Shown here piece after piece: positions 1 through 12,400 of a stretch of 64,000 nucleotides of DNA (its first letter is position 1; the number at the start of each line of letters is the position of its first letter). The position numbers were made by a program, and so were the translations under genes. This DNA is from Leptidea sinapis (Eukaryota; Arthropoda; Insecta; Lepidoptera; Pieridae). The stretch spans positions 13,751,001 through 13,815,000 of the forward strand of contig NC_066312.1 of assembly GCF_905404315.1 (NCBI RefSeq), read 5' to 3'. The notes beneath the pieces are model-generated. The model did not search any database and was not told where the DNA came from. It was given only the letters and a program-made list of their open reading frames with translations.

Positions 1-239
1 AAATGTATATAACAAACAAAATAATAATAAATAAATAAACTTTATTTTTTTTCTATTTTTAAATCATATAATTTAAGGAAAGTATATAAAATGAGATAAA
101 ATTGAAAATGATTTGAGAAAATGTGACGAAATTAATAATTTTAATAAAGTTCTCATTTGAATATCTTATGTTTATTTAAGCCCAAAGCTTAAACTACTCC
201 TTCAAATACATGCAAAGAGAATTTAAACACTACGTTTAC

Positions 240-1500
240 GTGATACATGGGGCACACTAAAAGCTTTACACTCCTAGCTAATTTGAATTCTTGCCGGCAT
301 GTATGGCTCGCACCACGGAATATGCGGTGGTGGTGCAACTTGATCCTCCAGAGTCGAGTTGGACGTGAAGAGGGATCCCAGAAGATCAGCTTTCTCTTTC
401 GCGTCATGGGCCAGCGAGTCAATATCAATGTGCAGTGGCGGAATGGCCTTGGACAGCCTTGGCGAGCGACCAGAACGCACGAATCCCGAGGGAAGGCGTG
501 CAAGTGTCTCGCCAATTCTGCCAATGTGCTTCGACTTCGCGTCAGCAATAACTCTTTTGAAGGACCTGGAGGCATGATTAAAGTATTTTTTAAGTTCGCT
601 GGAATTCACATCCTTAGATACCACCGCATTGACCCAAGCTTGATAGCACTCCTGCTTTCGGCGAGAGACCATTTTGCAGGAGCGCTCAAACCATGGTTGG
701 GACCTGCCACCGATGGGCACCGTCTTTACCGGCTCTCCTACTCATCAAGCGTAGTCCCGAAATTATGGAAGGCGGCTTTAGTGCACCCGATCCCTAAAAA
801 ACGTGTACGCTCAGATCCGCCCAACTACCGCCCCATTGCCATTAGCTCTATTTTCTCCAAAACAATGGAGTCAATCATCAACCGCCAGCTCTTGGGATAC
901 CTAGAGGGGCACCAGTTGATCAGCGACTGCCAGTACGATTTCCGTCAGGGTAGCTCAGCTGGTGATCTTCTTGCATACCTCACCCATAAATGGGCGCAAG
1001 TGGTTGAGTCGAAGGGAGAGGCCTTGGCGGTGAGTTTGGACATAGCGAAGGCCTTCGATCGGGTGTGGCATAAAGCGCTTATAGCGAAACTGCCATCCTA
1101 TGGGCTTCCCGAGAAGTTGTGCAAATGGGTCACTAGCTTTTTGGCTAATCGGAGCATCAAGGTTGTTATCAACGGTGCATGCTTCGACTTAAAACCCATA
1201 AACGCTGGTGTTTCGCAAGGCTGCATGCTATCCTACGCTGTTTCTTCTGCATATCAATGATATGCTGCAAATCAGCAATGTTCATTGCTATGCGGACGAC
1301 AGCACAGGGTATGCTTCCTACACCGGCCGTGCCAACATGTCCCGGGATAGCGTCGACGAGAACCAGAATCCCACCTTAAAGGCCGACAATGTATTTCTTG
1401 ACACACCTGTTGTTGCGGATGTCCATGGGCGGTTGCCTCACCACTCCCCATCCCGTGAGCCACTTGCCCGTTTGCCCCCTCTCATATAAAAAAAAAAATA
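240..1500 (+). mobile_element. Jockey-like non-LTR retrotransposon fragment with inverted 5' part
   Basis: Bases about 721-1260 on the + strand encode reverse transcriptase: SYSSSVVPKLWKAALVHPIP, PNYRPIAISS, GEALAVSLDIAKAFDRVWH and GVSQGCMLS. The catalytic YADD is at 1289-1300 after a frameshift near 1230. Bases about 720 down to 270 on the - strand encode the part that precedes RT in the same protein: GRSQPWFERSCK, then NSSELKKYFNHASRSFKRVI and DSLAHDAKEKADLLGSLF. So the upstream part is inverted relative to the downstream part. The region after YADD is deleted to the 3' end, which carries HTCCCGCPW-type sequence and a poly(A) run at about 1488-1498. It is dead: frameshifts, a deletion, and Pro to Ser in the GVPQG motif. 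Confidence 0.85.
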
Positions 1501-3344
1501 TTTATTGGTTGTATACTACTACTACTAGTTACTTGTTACTCCTTAACGCTCCAAATGTATTTGGATCTAATAAGTTAAGGTAACCTATAATGAAAGACAA
1601 ACAATCAAATATTATATTTTTATTTGTATACAATAATTCGGGAAACTGGTTATTAAAATATTAAGTTCCTTCAAATAAATTTAATTTGTTAAATTTTGTC
1701 TACGAGACATACACATCTCCATCTCCTTTTTGACATTTGTAGTGTAAGCGGACAACAACATATCTTGGTATGACAGCTTTTGTCAAATTATAAATATGGC
1801 TATTTGGACTTTTGTGTGTTGCGTCAATATGACTAAATTGACAAAATATATTGACTTTCAAAAGAGACTTCAATAATGTTAAAAAAGTTTTATCATACTT
1901 TATGAAAATGAATTTTAAAACGGTTAAATTTTTTAGCGGTGATATATAAATCAACCTCGAGGAAATGTTTCGAGCAAATGCCACTTGACCTACCTATTTG
2001 GTTTGTACAATTCTTCACATCTCTCTCTACCAACTGGCGCCAATACTCTTTCACTATCTCGTGTATAGAATACCTGAAAATGATTAGCTTTTACAGATTT
2101 TCGGTTTAAATAAGTATCAATCATTACTAGGTTACGTCTGTTACCGTGTAAATAGCACTAGTTTGTAATTATTGTTGTTCACATTCTTGAAAACCGTTCA
2201 TATTCACTGGCAATGACTTTCTGTGCACAAAATACAATATTGTTCTGAGGGCCTTCAAAAAAAGTGATTTTGATGGCATTGAATTTCTCTATTCAAAATA
2301 CAATATTGCTAATCATTGGCCACTGGGCCTTTATAAAAAAAGTATTAAAAATAGCGAATCTACAGTTTTCATTTCTGTCTGTGTGCTTGTCGCGTCCTTT
2401 CATCTGTCTCATTCTGACAGGCGGGAGAGTAAGGGATGTGAATACTAGTCAATAATTGTACCATATTTAATGAAAAAATTACTAAATTATTAAATTATTT
2501 ACGCTTTTTGCTAACTCATCTTAACCACCGTCAACACCGCTAAAGAAGGTTTCACTTCAAAAATATTTTATATAAATAAAAACAACGTTAACATAGCACC
2601 TAGGTTAGGTACATATGTAGGTGTGGTATTGCGCAAATTTAAGTAGGTAGGTAATTCTTTCTTTTATCATCGTGGGAAGTGTACGGTAATATTGGCCTTA
2701 TCAGATACAGTCACAAGTAGTGTGCGTTAACTAATTTATCAATGTGTTATGAATCCAACGCAGCGATTATGTTTATAATGAATTCTATGAGCGGCTATAT
2801 AATGTAGCTATTGAGCTATTTTTCTTTAGTCTTTGACTAAACGTACATCTTACTACAATTTATAATATTTATATTTATAATTTTATTCAATTTTAAAATA
2901 CGCGAAAATAATAAATCATTTCAACAATTACAATAACCTAGGTGTAATCTAATCAATATTTTTTATATTAAAGTCAGTATTGTCGGATTCGATAGATGAC
3001 AGCACGTCAAGTTGAACATGACAATTGTACAGAAGTATCCTGCTCTCTGAATAGCGTCTGATATCGTCTTGGTCTTCACTCTTCGTCTGTCTTCGTCTCT
3101 CCGACCTTCGGTCTATACTTCCCATAATTTTGTGAACTCGGTTTTAAAGGGGGTTGGGTCTGTTATTTGTTACTTCACTATACAAATCAGGTGTTAGTTA
3201 ATTTATCCTAGACAGGCAGTCTGTTTTTTAAATATGTGTTATGTACGTGGAGCAGTTCCTTTGTAGACCAGTTTTCGCTGTGATTAGTGGGTCATAAAAT
3301 AGGTGTAGGTGTTTGTTCGGTATGTGGCACAATAAGACTGTGTT
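1501..3344. other. Upstream region of RN-tre; no gene seen
   Basis: AT-rich DNA without a credible open frame. The last 350 bases (about 2990-3344) are richer in GC and CT (repeated TCTTCGTCT-like words near 3060-3115) and probably hold the RN-tre promoter and 5' UTR. No TATA box or start site can be placed with confidence. Confidence 0.4.
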
Positions 3345-3487
3345 ATGAATGAGGAGGCTCTCTTAGTACGGGCTGCCGAGGAACGGGAGCGTATCTTCCA
3401 AAGATACGAGAGAGGTAGAGAGAATCTCGTCGGACAAATCGATCCATGGGAAGATCCTGAATTTGAAGACTACCACAAAACTGATAG
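3345..3487 (+). CDS. RN-tre: RN-tre coding exon 1
   Basis: Starts at the ATG at 3345 and reads MNEEALLVRAAEERERIF, then ends in YHKTDR across the splice. This matches the N-terminus of USP6NL, which supports the start. Donor is AG|GTAATA after 3487, leaving phase 2. Residues 1-47 plus two bases of codon 48. Confidence 0.92.
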
Positions 3488-6400
3488 GTAATATTTACGA
3501 AATTTTATAAACTATGAAATATGAATTTTATCTTGAATAAAAATCAACATAATTTATTATTTAAACACCTATCTATTTAGTTTTCATGTTTCCTTATTAG
3601 TTTATTACCAATTTAATATCAACTGTGACATTTGTCATTTCCATCTTAAGTATTAAAAATATGTGAAGCTCAAATTTATATAAGCAAATTGCTATTTGAG
3701 TTACTAACTTTATAAAAAACACAACCTAAATAAATAGTACTAAATAAGTTTCCATCTGATAATTCCTAAATATACATACCAGTGACTGTATAATAAAAGC
3801 AGTGAAAAAATTTTAGTATTTTACTGTTGGTTGGGGTATTACCATTAAAAAAGGATCTCTTGCGCAAAATCTTTAAACTAGTTATACAGCAATCAATAAC
3901 ACAAGTGAAAGTCATTCATTTTAACAGCATGTCTAAGAAACATATTACTAAAGTTACATATGTTATATGTATATTAAAGTTTCAATATCTAGTTTAGATA
4001 AGATACATACATTATATGTAACTTCAGTAATATGTTCAGTAGTAATTCTGTTGAAAAAAAAAATTTTCACACTGTCTTATGACATATTTTTGTTTAAACT
4101 AGTAACTATTTTGTCAAAACTAGTAATTGAAGTATAATTGCAATTGATACAGAAAGTGTGTGTGTAATTATCTTTTCAAACATAAGAAGTTGTACATAAG
4201 GTATGGTAAAACAAAAATAACTCCAAATATATTAATGTTGTTACAAATCATTTGTCTCTAGATGTGTTGCAGCAATGCATATTTTAAGCTCATTGTGACA
4301 ATTTTGACTCAGCCTAAGAAGTTAAAACTATCAAACGTTAAAATGATCAAAAGCTTTATGATATGATGTCACTTGCTAAAATCGTTATTACTAAAACTCA
4401 ATATATGGTAACAATTAAAAAATATTTTATAAGTGATATGTATGTTTTAAGTCCTCTGCAAGTGCACACTTGCTTTCTCAATTTATGCAAAAAATGGAAT
4501 AATTGCTGTTTTACTTTAAGCAATTATTATGAAAAACGTGTTGCACACAAGAGGAAAGGGGATTTCACAAGTATGATCACCTGTGATAATGGGTGGGGGG
4601 TCAAAAACCATAAAATTTGTGTAAGATACAGGGGCATGTGTTGGTTTTCTAGCAAGGTAGGCACTGTAGATCTAACTAGTCATAGTTGTGCTTTAGTCTG
4701 ACATTATTACATAATTTCTATGAAACACTGCCTGCTTCATATATGAAAATTATATACTGCCTACCGTAGGTAGTAAGTTAACTTTAACATTAGTGCTATA
4801 TTTATTTAGGTTCATAATGAAGTAGGCACTGTCTAATTGCCTAAATGATATACACACCTCTGGTAAGATTATTTATGGATGGCACCTAATGCCAGGAAGG
4901 AACAAACATTCTTACACAGAGCTTACAATAAATCTCATTACTTATTTCTTGAATGTTCGCAGTTAAACATTATTCATTTATTCCCATGTTTTGCTAATTG
5001 CAGTATTGTTACTGGCAACTGTATAATTTTGGAATGAATTTTATTCAAAACTTAGATAAGGTTGGCAATAATCTAGTATTTCTTAGAGTGAGAGACCAAT
5101 ATTATTAATTCACTCTCCTATTTATCTTAAATAATAAGTTTGTTCTATTTGTAATGCAATCATGTATATATTTATACTAGATTTTTGGTGCTTAGCGAAT
5201 TTTCAGAGCTTTATGTAATGCTGTACGCAATATTATGCCATTGTTATTATTTGCAACTTTTTTCAACATTATGGAAATTTTAACTTTTTTCTTGTAACAC
5301 CTGAGGATTTATAAAAGCATTTTGAGCTTTTGTAGCGTCATAAAACATATATGAATGAAACTCAACAGTTCTACTTATTGCGCCTCAGACACTTTAAGAT
5401 CTTAATAAACATAGAGCAGAGGTAGGCAGTAGTAAAAGGGTGAATATTACGTCAGTTTTTTAGCCCAGAAAACCTCTAAAGTATTAAATTTTATCCATTA
5501 TGCCCGAGCCAATTCCAAGATATTATACAACATAATATTATATTGCTAATTTAAATGAATATGTAATATATGAATCAAATGTTTTCATCTTGATGCATAT
5601 AAGCAAGAGTTCTGACATGATCATTACATGTAAGTAAATAATATTTTGTATTTACCTATAACTATCAAATTTCTTAAATAAAAAATATTAATTGTGTCAG
5701 TGTTTGTTGGTCATTACATTCATAGATGGTCGAGGGAGGTGAATGCCACTTTTTCTCATTGAAGCTTTGCGGCAAACCTTTTCCAATGTGGCAGTAATGG
5801 TAAAATGTATATCTTTTGACAATTATAAGTGTCTTTTGTTGTCCTTAATAGAATAGCGTTTTGATTTGATTTTGAATGTGGCACAGGGAAAGTTTACATA
5901 CAGAAAACATGCAGAAAGCGATAACAAATGACATTATAACATGTTCTACAAATAAAATAATTCAACTATTGTTAACATTTTTCTTAAAAAAATCAAACAA
6001 GAATCATAATATCGGATAAATGACACATTCAGTATTGATGAATAAAGAGGTCCTTCGCCTCTGCTATTAAAATAGATTAAACTCATATAAAGTATATCTT
6101 GATATTTTTCTTATTAGGTTGTCTTATATAGTATTTATAATTATGAATTTTGTATCATAATCTCTCTGACAATTAGTGATCTATGGAAGTGAATGATAAA
6201 TTTGCATGATATTAAATAAACTGATGATGCAAAGCTTATTCTAAAATTCAATTGCATATAATGTGCTATCTAGCTATGCTGGCAAAAATAGGTTGGTCGA
6301 ATAAGTAAACAATTATTGTATTTTCTGTTATATTTTATTCTTAAAGGCATATGAATTGTTCTATCTCTAGTACATTGATTATATTGTGCAATGATTTACA

Positions 6401-9400
6401 ATAGGTTAACTCAGGAGCATATATTTTATCTTGTTTGGGTGTATATAATATTGTGTTGTTATTCAAGGCGGTATAAATGTTTATATAGTAAATAGTGATA
6501 CCATCTATTTTATTTAATATAATTGAATTTTAATATCTTACATAAAATATATATAAATTCAAAATAGTCAATATATTAATTCAGCGTTCTAATTTATATA
6601 CCTAGTACTTAAATGAATAATAATCTTTTGACTTCTAATTATAAAATAACCATTTAGATAAGAATATATTAATAATACAATTATTTGTGTCATTTTAATA
6701 TTTTCAATCTCTTTTTGTAAGAGTCATAAAATCGAGGTCTAACCTACATAAATTCTTTATGTAGGTTAGACCTCGATTTTTAGTACAACTTTTTTCAGAT
6801 GAAAGTTAAGTCAATTGAAAGGTTTAAAAAGTTGGTGTATATACAGTGGTGGACATATCATTAGAAACACTTCATATTAATTCTGAAAGTGTATAATCAA
6901 CATGCAATATTTGTGAAAAATAAGGTCTAATGTTATTGTAGATGTTTCTCATTAAAACACGGATAATTGAAACCTAGCTAGATTGATTTCTCGGCCCCAA
7001 AAGTACCTGTACATTTACTAAATTTCATTAAAATCGAGATTGAGAATTATATATATATACAAGAGTTGCTCGTTTAAAGATATAGGATTATAACAAATTT
7101 TATTAGCCGTTGAACAGTATTAGGTAAACAATATATTACTGATACTTATTCTTGTAAATTATATACATTTTTAATGTATTTTTCTGTTGTTTCTAATTAG
7201 TTGTCCATTACTGTTGATACCTTAAAATTAATTTAGTTGTATAAACAAAGTTTTGTTTAAACAACAGTTGTAGTGTAGTATTTTTGTTGTTTTTCTAATA
7301 AATGATAAGTCATTGAACATATTTTATGCTAATTGTTGTTTCATTTTCATTTCCAAATAAAGTGTTACTGCCTAGTATCCTGTATAATGTTTAATATAGT
7401 GTTTCTAATTATATGTCCACCACTGTATACCTATACCTAATATTGTCAAAGCCATGATATTAAAATTTCGATAGTGATATTATAATAAAACGCTAGATTG
7501 TCATTCAACTTTACTTCTTACAATTTAACGGCCTGGTTTTAGTGACATTGTAAGGTCATGGGTACACTATAGTGATATTATAATATGATGACTGAACTTA
7601 GCAGTGTGAGACGTTCGAGCGTTCTGATTGGTTAAATTTTTTCATATGCAATTTTCAAAAAAATAATAGTTAAAATGTATGCATAGGGCCTCCACCTCCT
7701 CGTCTTAGTATGTTGAAGTCAGAGCGTAACCTGAGTGACCTTCAATGAATACCGTTCAGTAATTCTTAGTATTACGTACGTTACCCTAGTCGACACGCTC
7801 CCCACCTCACCTACGTCTTTGACGAGAGACTTGTGAACGAGGAACCCGACACCACCCGGGGACAGTTGGTCGCCCTCGCGGAAGTAGAGCAGGTGTCTGA
7901 AATTTAGGATTATCGAGACACCATACTGTCTTCGCATCTCAGATAACCCCACGGCATCCCATAGTAATCTGCTCAAAGCTTCCTCCAGTTCCTCCAATTT
8001 CTCGTCGCTCCGCAGTGTCTTGACATTCTATGTTGCCACGGCCAATCATCTTCGTTTGAGGTAGTGTTGCCGGTCCCGCTTATGTGGCTGATACCACCAC
8101 CAGCGGGGCCGCCGGGGACTGGGGGCCGCGGCCTTATAGTGTCTTTCATTTAGGTGGTTTTGCCTAATCGCCACGCTTGGCAGGCGGGTTGGTGATCGCA
8201 GTAGATTGATGCACTCTCCGAAAGATGCTGCTGCTCATCGTTGCGACACCCAAGAAGGAGATGGGGTAGTGCTATTCTTGTGCGACACCACACGCACTTT
8301 ATCCAACAAGAAACAGACCAATCAGAGACTGCCTCATAAACTAACGACCAGTAAAAATGACATTATACAATATCACTAATGTGTAAGAAATGAAGTCGAT
8401 TGACATTATAATAACTTAATTTCATGTATATTTTCGTTTTAAATTATTTATACACACTTATCGAAATTTCTTTTTTTATAACTCTTCGGTACTTAATATT
8501 TATACTATTTCAGATATGGATTTATTCATGACGAGCGACTGCCACAAAAAACGGCGCCTCAAAAGGTCAATGTTGAAGTGGAAAGAGAGAAGAAATGGGT
8601 TAAGATGCTCGCTTCGTGGGGCTCGCCCACAACTAAAGAAAAATTGCACAGAAGAATATACAAAGGCATTCCAAACTCGCTAAGAATTAAAATATGGTGC
8701 AAACTACTTGATGTAAATAGAACAAAAATGGAAAATCCAGGAAAGTATCATGAGATGTTAAGGTTAGCGAAGCAGTGGTCAACTGATGTCAGACAAATTG
8801 ATTCAGATGTTAACAGACAGTTTCGTGAACATCAATTCTATAGAGAAAGATATTCAGAGAAGCAATGTTCATTGTTTAATGTATTGTGTGCATATAGCAT
8901 TTATAATTCCGAAGTTGGTTATTGTCAGGGTATGTCCGGCTTAGCAGGTGTTCTTCTCATGTATATGGATGAGGAGGATGCATTTTGGGCATTAGCAACA
9001 CTATTGTCTGATAAAAAGTATGCTATGCATGGACTCTATATTGAGGGTTTCCCAAAATTGACCCGATTTCTACAACATCATGATAAAATACTCACAAAGT
9101 TCATGCCTAAGTTGAAATATCACTTTGATAAATATGGATTGGATGCAATACTCTATTCACTGAAATGGTATTTTGTATGTTTTGTTGAACGTGTACCATT
9201 TAGCTTATGTCTGAGAGTGTGGGATATTTACTTACTTGATGGTGAAAGGGTTATAACTGCCATGGCGTATACCATTTTGAAGCTACATAAAAAAGCCATT
9301 ATGAAATTGAATGATATGGATCTTATAGTGAATTATATACAGGTAATGATTTTATATTATTTTACTTGCAAATATCATCCTCTTAGAGACAAAACATCTG

Positions 9401-12400
9401 AATTAAGCTTAACACTTTGAATCATAATTTTGTATCTTCTATCATGGTCTCTTTTGAGAAGGTCGCCGAATAGGGCTAAATGCAAAAATGCAAAAACTGG
9501 AAAAACCAACATAAACCCTCAATGCCTCAAGAAGAATTGATATTATGAGAGCTTTAAATAAATAATTTGTAATTAATAGAGCACAACATTACCATCCTAG
9601 TGCTCTTTATAGGACTAAACTGTAACAACAGTACTTAAATGTAAACAATTAACTGCCATTCTCAAAATGTGAAGTATAATATTTTTCACAATATTATAAA
9701 TCGATTATTCATATAAGTGAATAAGGTAGTGGCCATTCGATAGAAAATTCATTACATCCTACAACAAATTGAAACTATCATAATCCTTAGGCTCGTAAGT
9801 CTGTCTATAAAAAACTTCAATGATCCATTTTTAAATTTTGTGTATTGACAAGAAAAATTGTATATAGAGAATATTCGAATAGATTGTGATTTATATAATA
9901 CTAGCTGGCCCGACAGACGTAGTTCTGTAGATAAAAAAATACTGTTTTATAGGAATTTGCCAATAATATTTCAAAACATCAAGAATTATTTCGTAAAAAA
10001 TGCTCCCTGTTGTTATAATGAAATTGTTTCACAGTGGAACTGTCAAACCGTGCGTCACTAAATTCTCTCATAGAAAATATTTCCATACAAAACAAATATT
10101 GAAAAACAAATAATTATAGGTCCTAAATCGAAATAAATACTATCCTATCTCTCAAGTTGGACCAAATTGTACTCCATGAAATAATCCCCATTAAAATCCG
10201 TTCATTAGTTTAAGAGTCCATCGCGGACAAACAACGTGTCACGTAATTTATATATATTAAGATATTACTAGCTGACCCAGCAAACGTTGTATTGCCATAT
10301 AAAGTAATAAAAAAAATCAATAATTAAAATTTTTGGGGTATTAAAAATATATGTCGATCGTTTCTCAGACCTACCAAATATATCGTACATAAAATTTATC
10401 GTACTACAATAATCAGTATACTCGATTGCCATCTTGCAACTCCATTGCGTATCTGTGGATGGAATTGAATAATATTAAAATCGCGATACAAAAATAGGCG
10501 TTGATCGTAGACGGCTGAAAATGGGAAAGTTGTATGTATTTTTTTAATGCTGAATCATAATAAAATACATATAAAAAAATTGTCAAAAAAATATTTAGGG
10601 GCGGATTCATCCCCCTAAATGTTAAGGGTGGTCGCCAATTTTTTTTTTTAATTTTTTTGTAATTTTTTCTAAATTTGTTTGATTATGAGTCAGCATTAAA
10701 AATACATACAACTTCAAATTCTCACCCATCTACGATCAACAGTTGCTTTTGTATCGCGATTTTAATATCGGCAATACAACGTTTGCTGGGTCAGCTAGTT
10801 ATTTATAAAATACATATTCTCTTAAAAGAATCTTTAAACATTATGGGCTTATTTCCCACCACTACATAATATTATGCCACATATACTTTCCGTTTGTTTT
10901 ATGTTGTTATTTGTATGTAAAACACGTAACTGGCTTGACTCTTGGCAATGAATATAAATTAAATAAAATTCAATCTAGTGTAAGTTTCAGCTCCATAGGA
11001 ATAATTTAGTATTTGGCCACCTACTGCATTAAATCTTCACCCTATACCTATAATATGCACTAACATATTATATACAATTCAAATTGGTAGTCAGTTAACC
11101 GTTTCATTTAGTCGTTTGAATCTGGCATGTCCTGACACATAATATTTTATATATATTTAAAACTACATTAAATCCATATTTTTAGTTGGTCTGTTATCAG
11201 GGGGTGACTTGAAGAGATTTGTCCTAATTTTTTATATTTACCTTTCGGGTCACAATATTTTGTATAAATAAGATGTTTTGCTTCTAAGGAGATGTGTGTT
11301 GTTTTTTTTTTAAGTTCATATAAAAAATGTTTTAGGTTAAGTTGCACAAGGATTTTGGTTACGATGATGATGTCGTGATTTACAATCTAGAGCGTTCAAT
11401 GGAAGAGTTGAAACGAGCGAAATTGGATTATCCTGGCCCACCGCCACCAAATGAGTTGCCAAAGAGAGAATTAGGTGCGTTTGTAGAGCCTGATAAGAAA
11501 TCTAAAATTGGTCAGAGGGCTGAAAATTTTTCTGATGCAGAAAAACAGGCACGTGCAACAGTTATATTAAGGTAAAAATCAAATATTTTTATGTTTTATA
11601 TATTAATATAGATGGGTACTATATACTTAGATATACTCTCAGTTTTTCCCTTTTTAAGCAGTAGAACTAAATACTCGGTGTGGTATAGTGTTTAGTGTAA
11701 CTTTAATGTTCCTATAAATAATTCGTTAGATATACCAGTAACTACTCCTCTTTTTTGCGTTTTAATGTCATGGGCAACTTTATCTTTTGTTATGTATTTT
11801 TTTCTCCATCCTTTCTTTGAGTTCTTTGTAGAAGAGTGTTACATATTTCTTTTCCTTCTTTCTTGTATGTTCTATTCTTATGGTGTTCCACACTACGGAT
11901 TCAACATTTTTAGCTTGGATTTCGGCTTGTCTTCTATTTAAGATATTATGTATATGTGGAAGAAAGAGATGAATCGTTTATTGTATTATTTTTTTCTTGG
12001 ACAATTCCCCTGACCCGTAGTCAGAATGAAAGTTACATTTGTTGATTATTTACTATTTTCTAAAACAGTTTGGGTTTATTATTATTAGTGACCATAAAAA
12101 TCTATTTCATGTCTTATTTCCCCACTGGGAGATTTTTAAGTCTATTTCATCCTATGTTTTCTCTGGTTATTTCTTTTATCAGTTCTGTAAGGAGCAAGTA
12201 ATTTATTATTTATTTATAAAAACGCTTATAAACTATATATACAATTATGTATTATTATTTATGACTACTTATAATTTTACATTTCTTATATTTAATACTT
12301 ATATAAGATATGTGACTATTGTGATATATATATTAATGTTGCATGAATTTATTAAGTTAAGTAGTTAAAATAAATTATAAGGATTTGAAATCATATTTCT

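Noticed and set aside
189..720. A host gene on the - strand at the left edge.
   Set aside because: The frame matches the pre-RT region of jockey-like ORF2 and belongs to the inverted part of the LINE.
6728..6780. A microRNA precursor.
   Set aside because: The 3-base loop and the fully paired 25-bp stem do not fit a normal precursor; foldback DNA is more likely.
12039..12368. 109-codon + frame in RN-tre intron 3.
   Set aside because: It is made of Ile, Tyr, Phe and Leu as expected from translated AT-rich DNA, with no motif, splice context or conservation signal.
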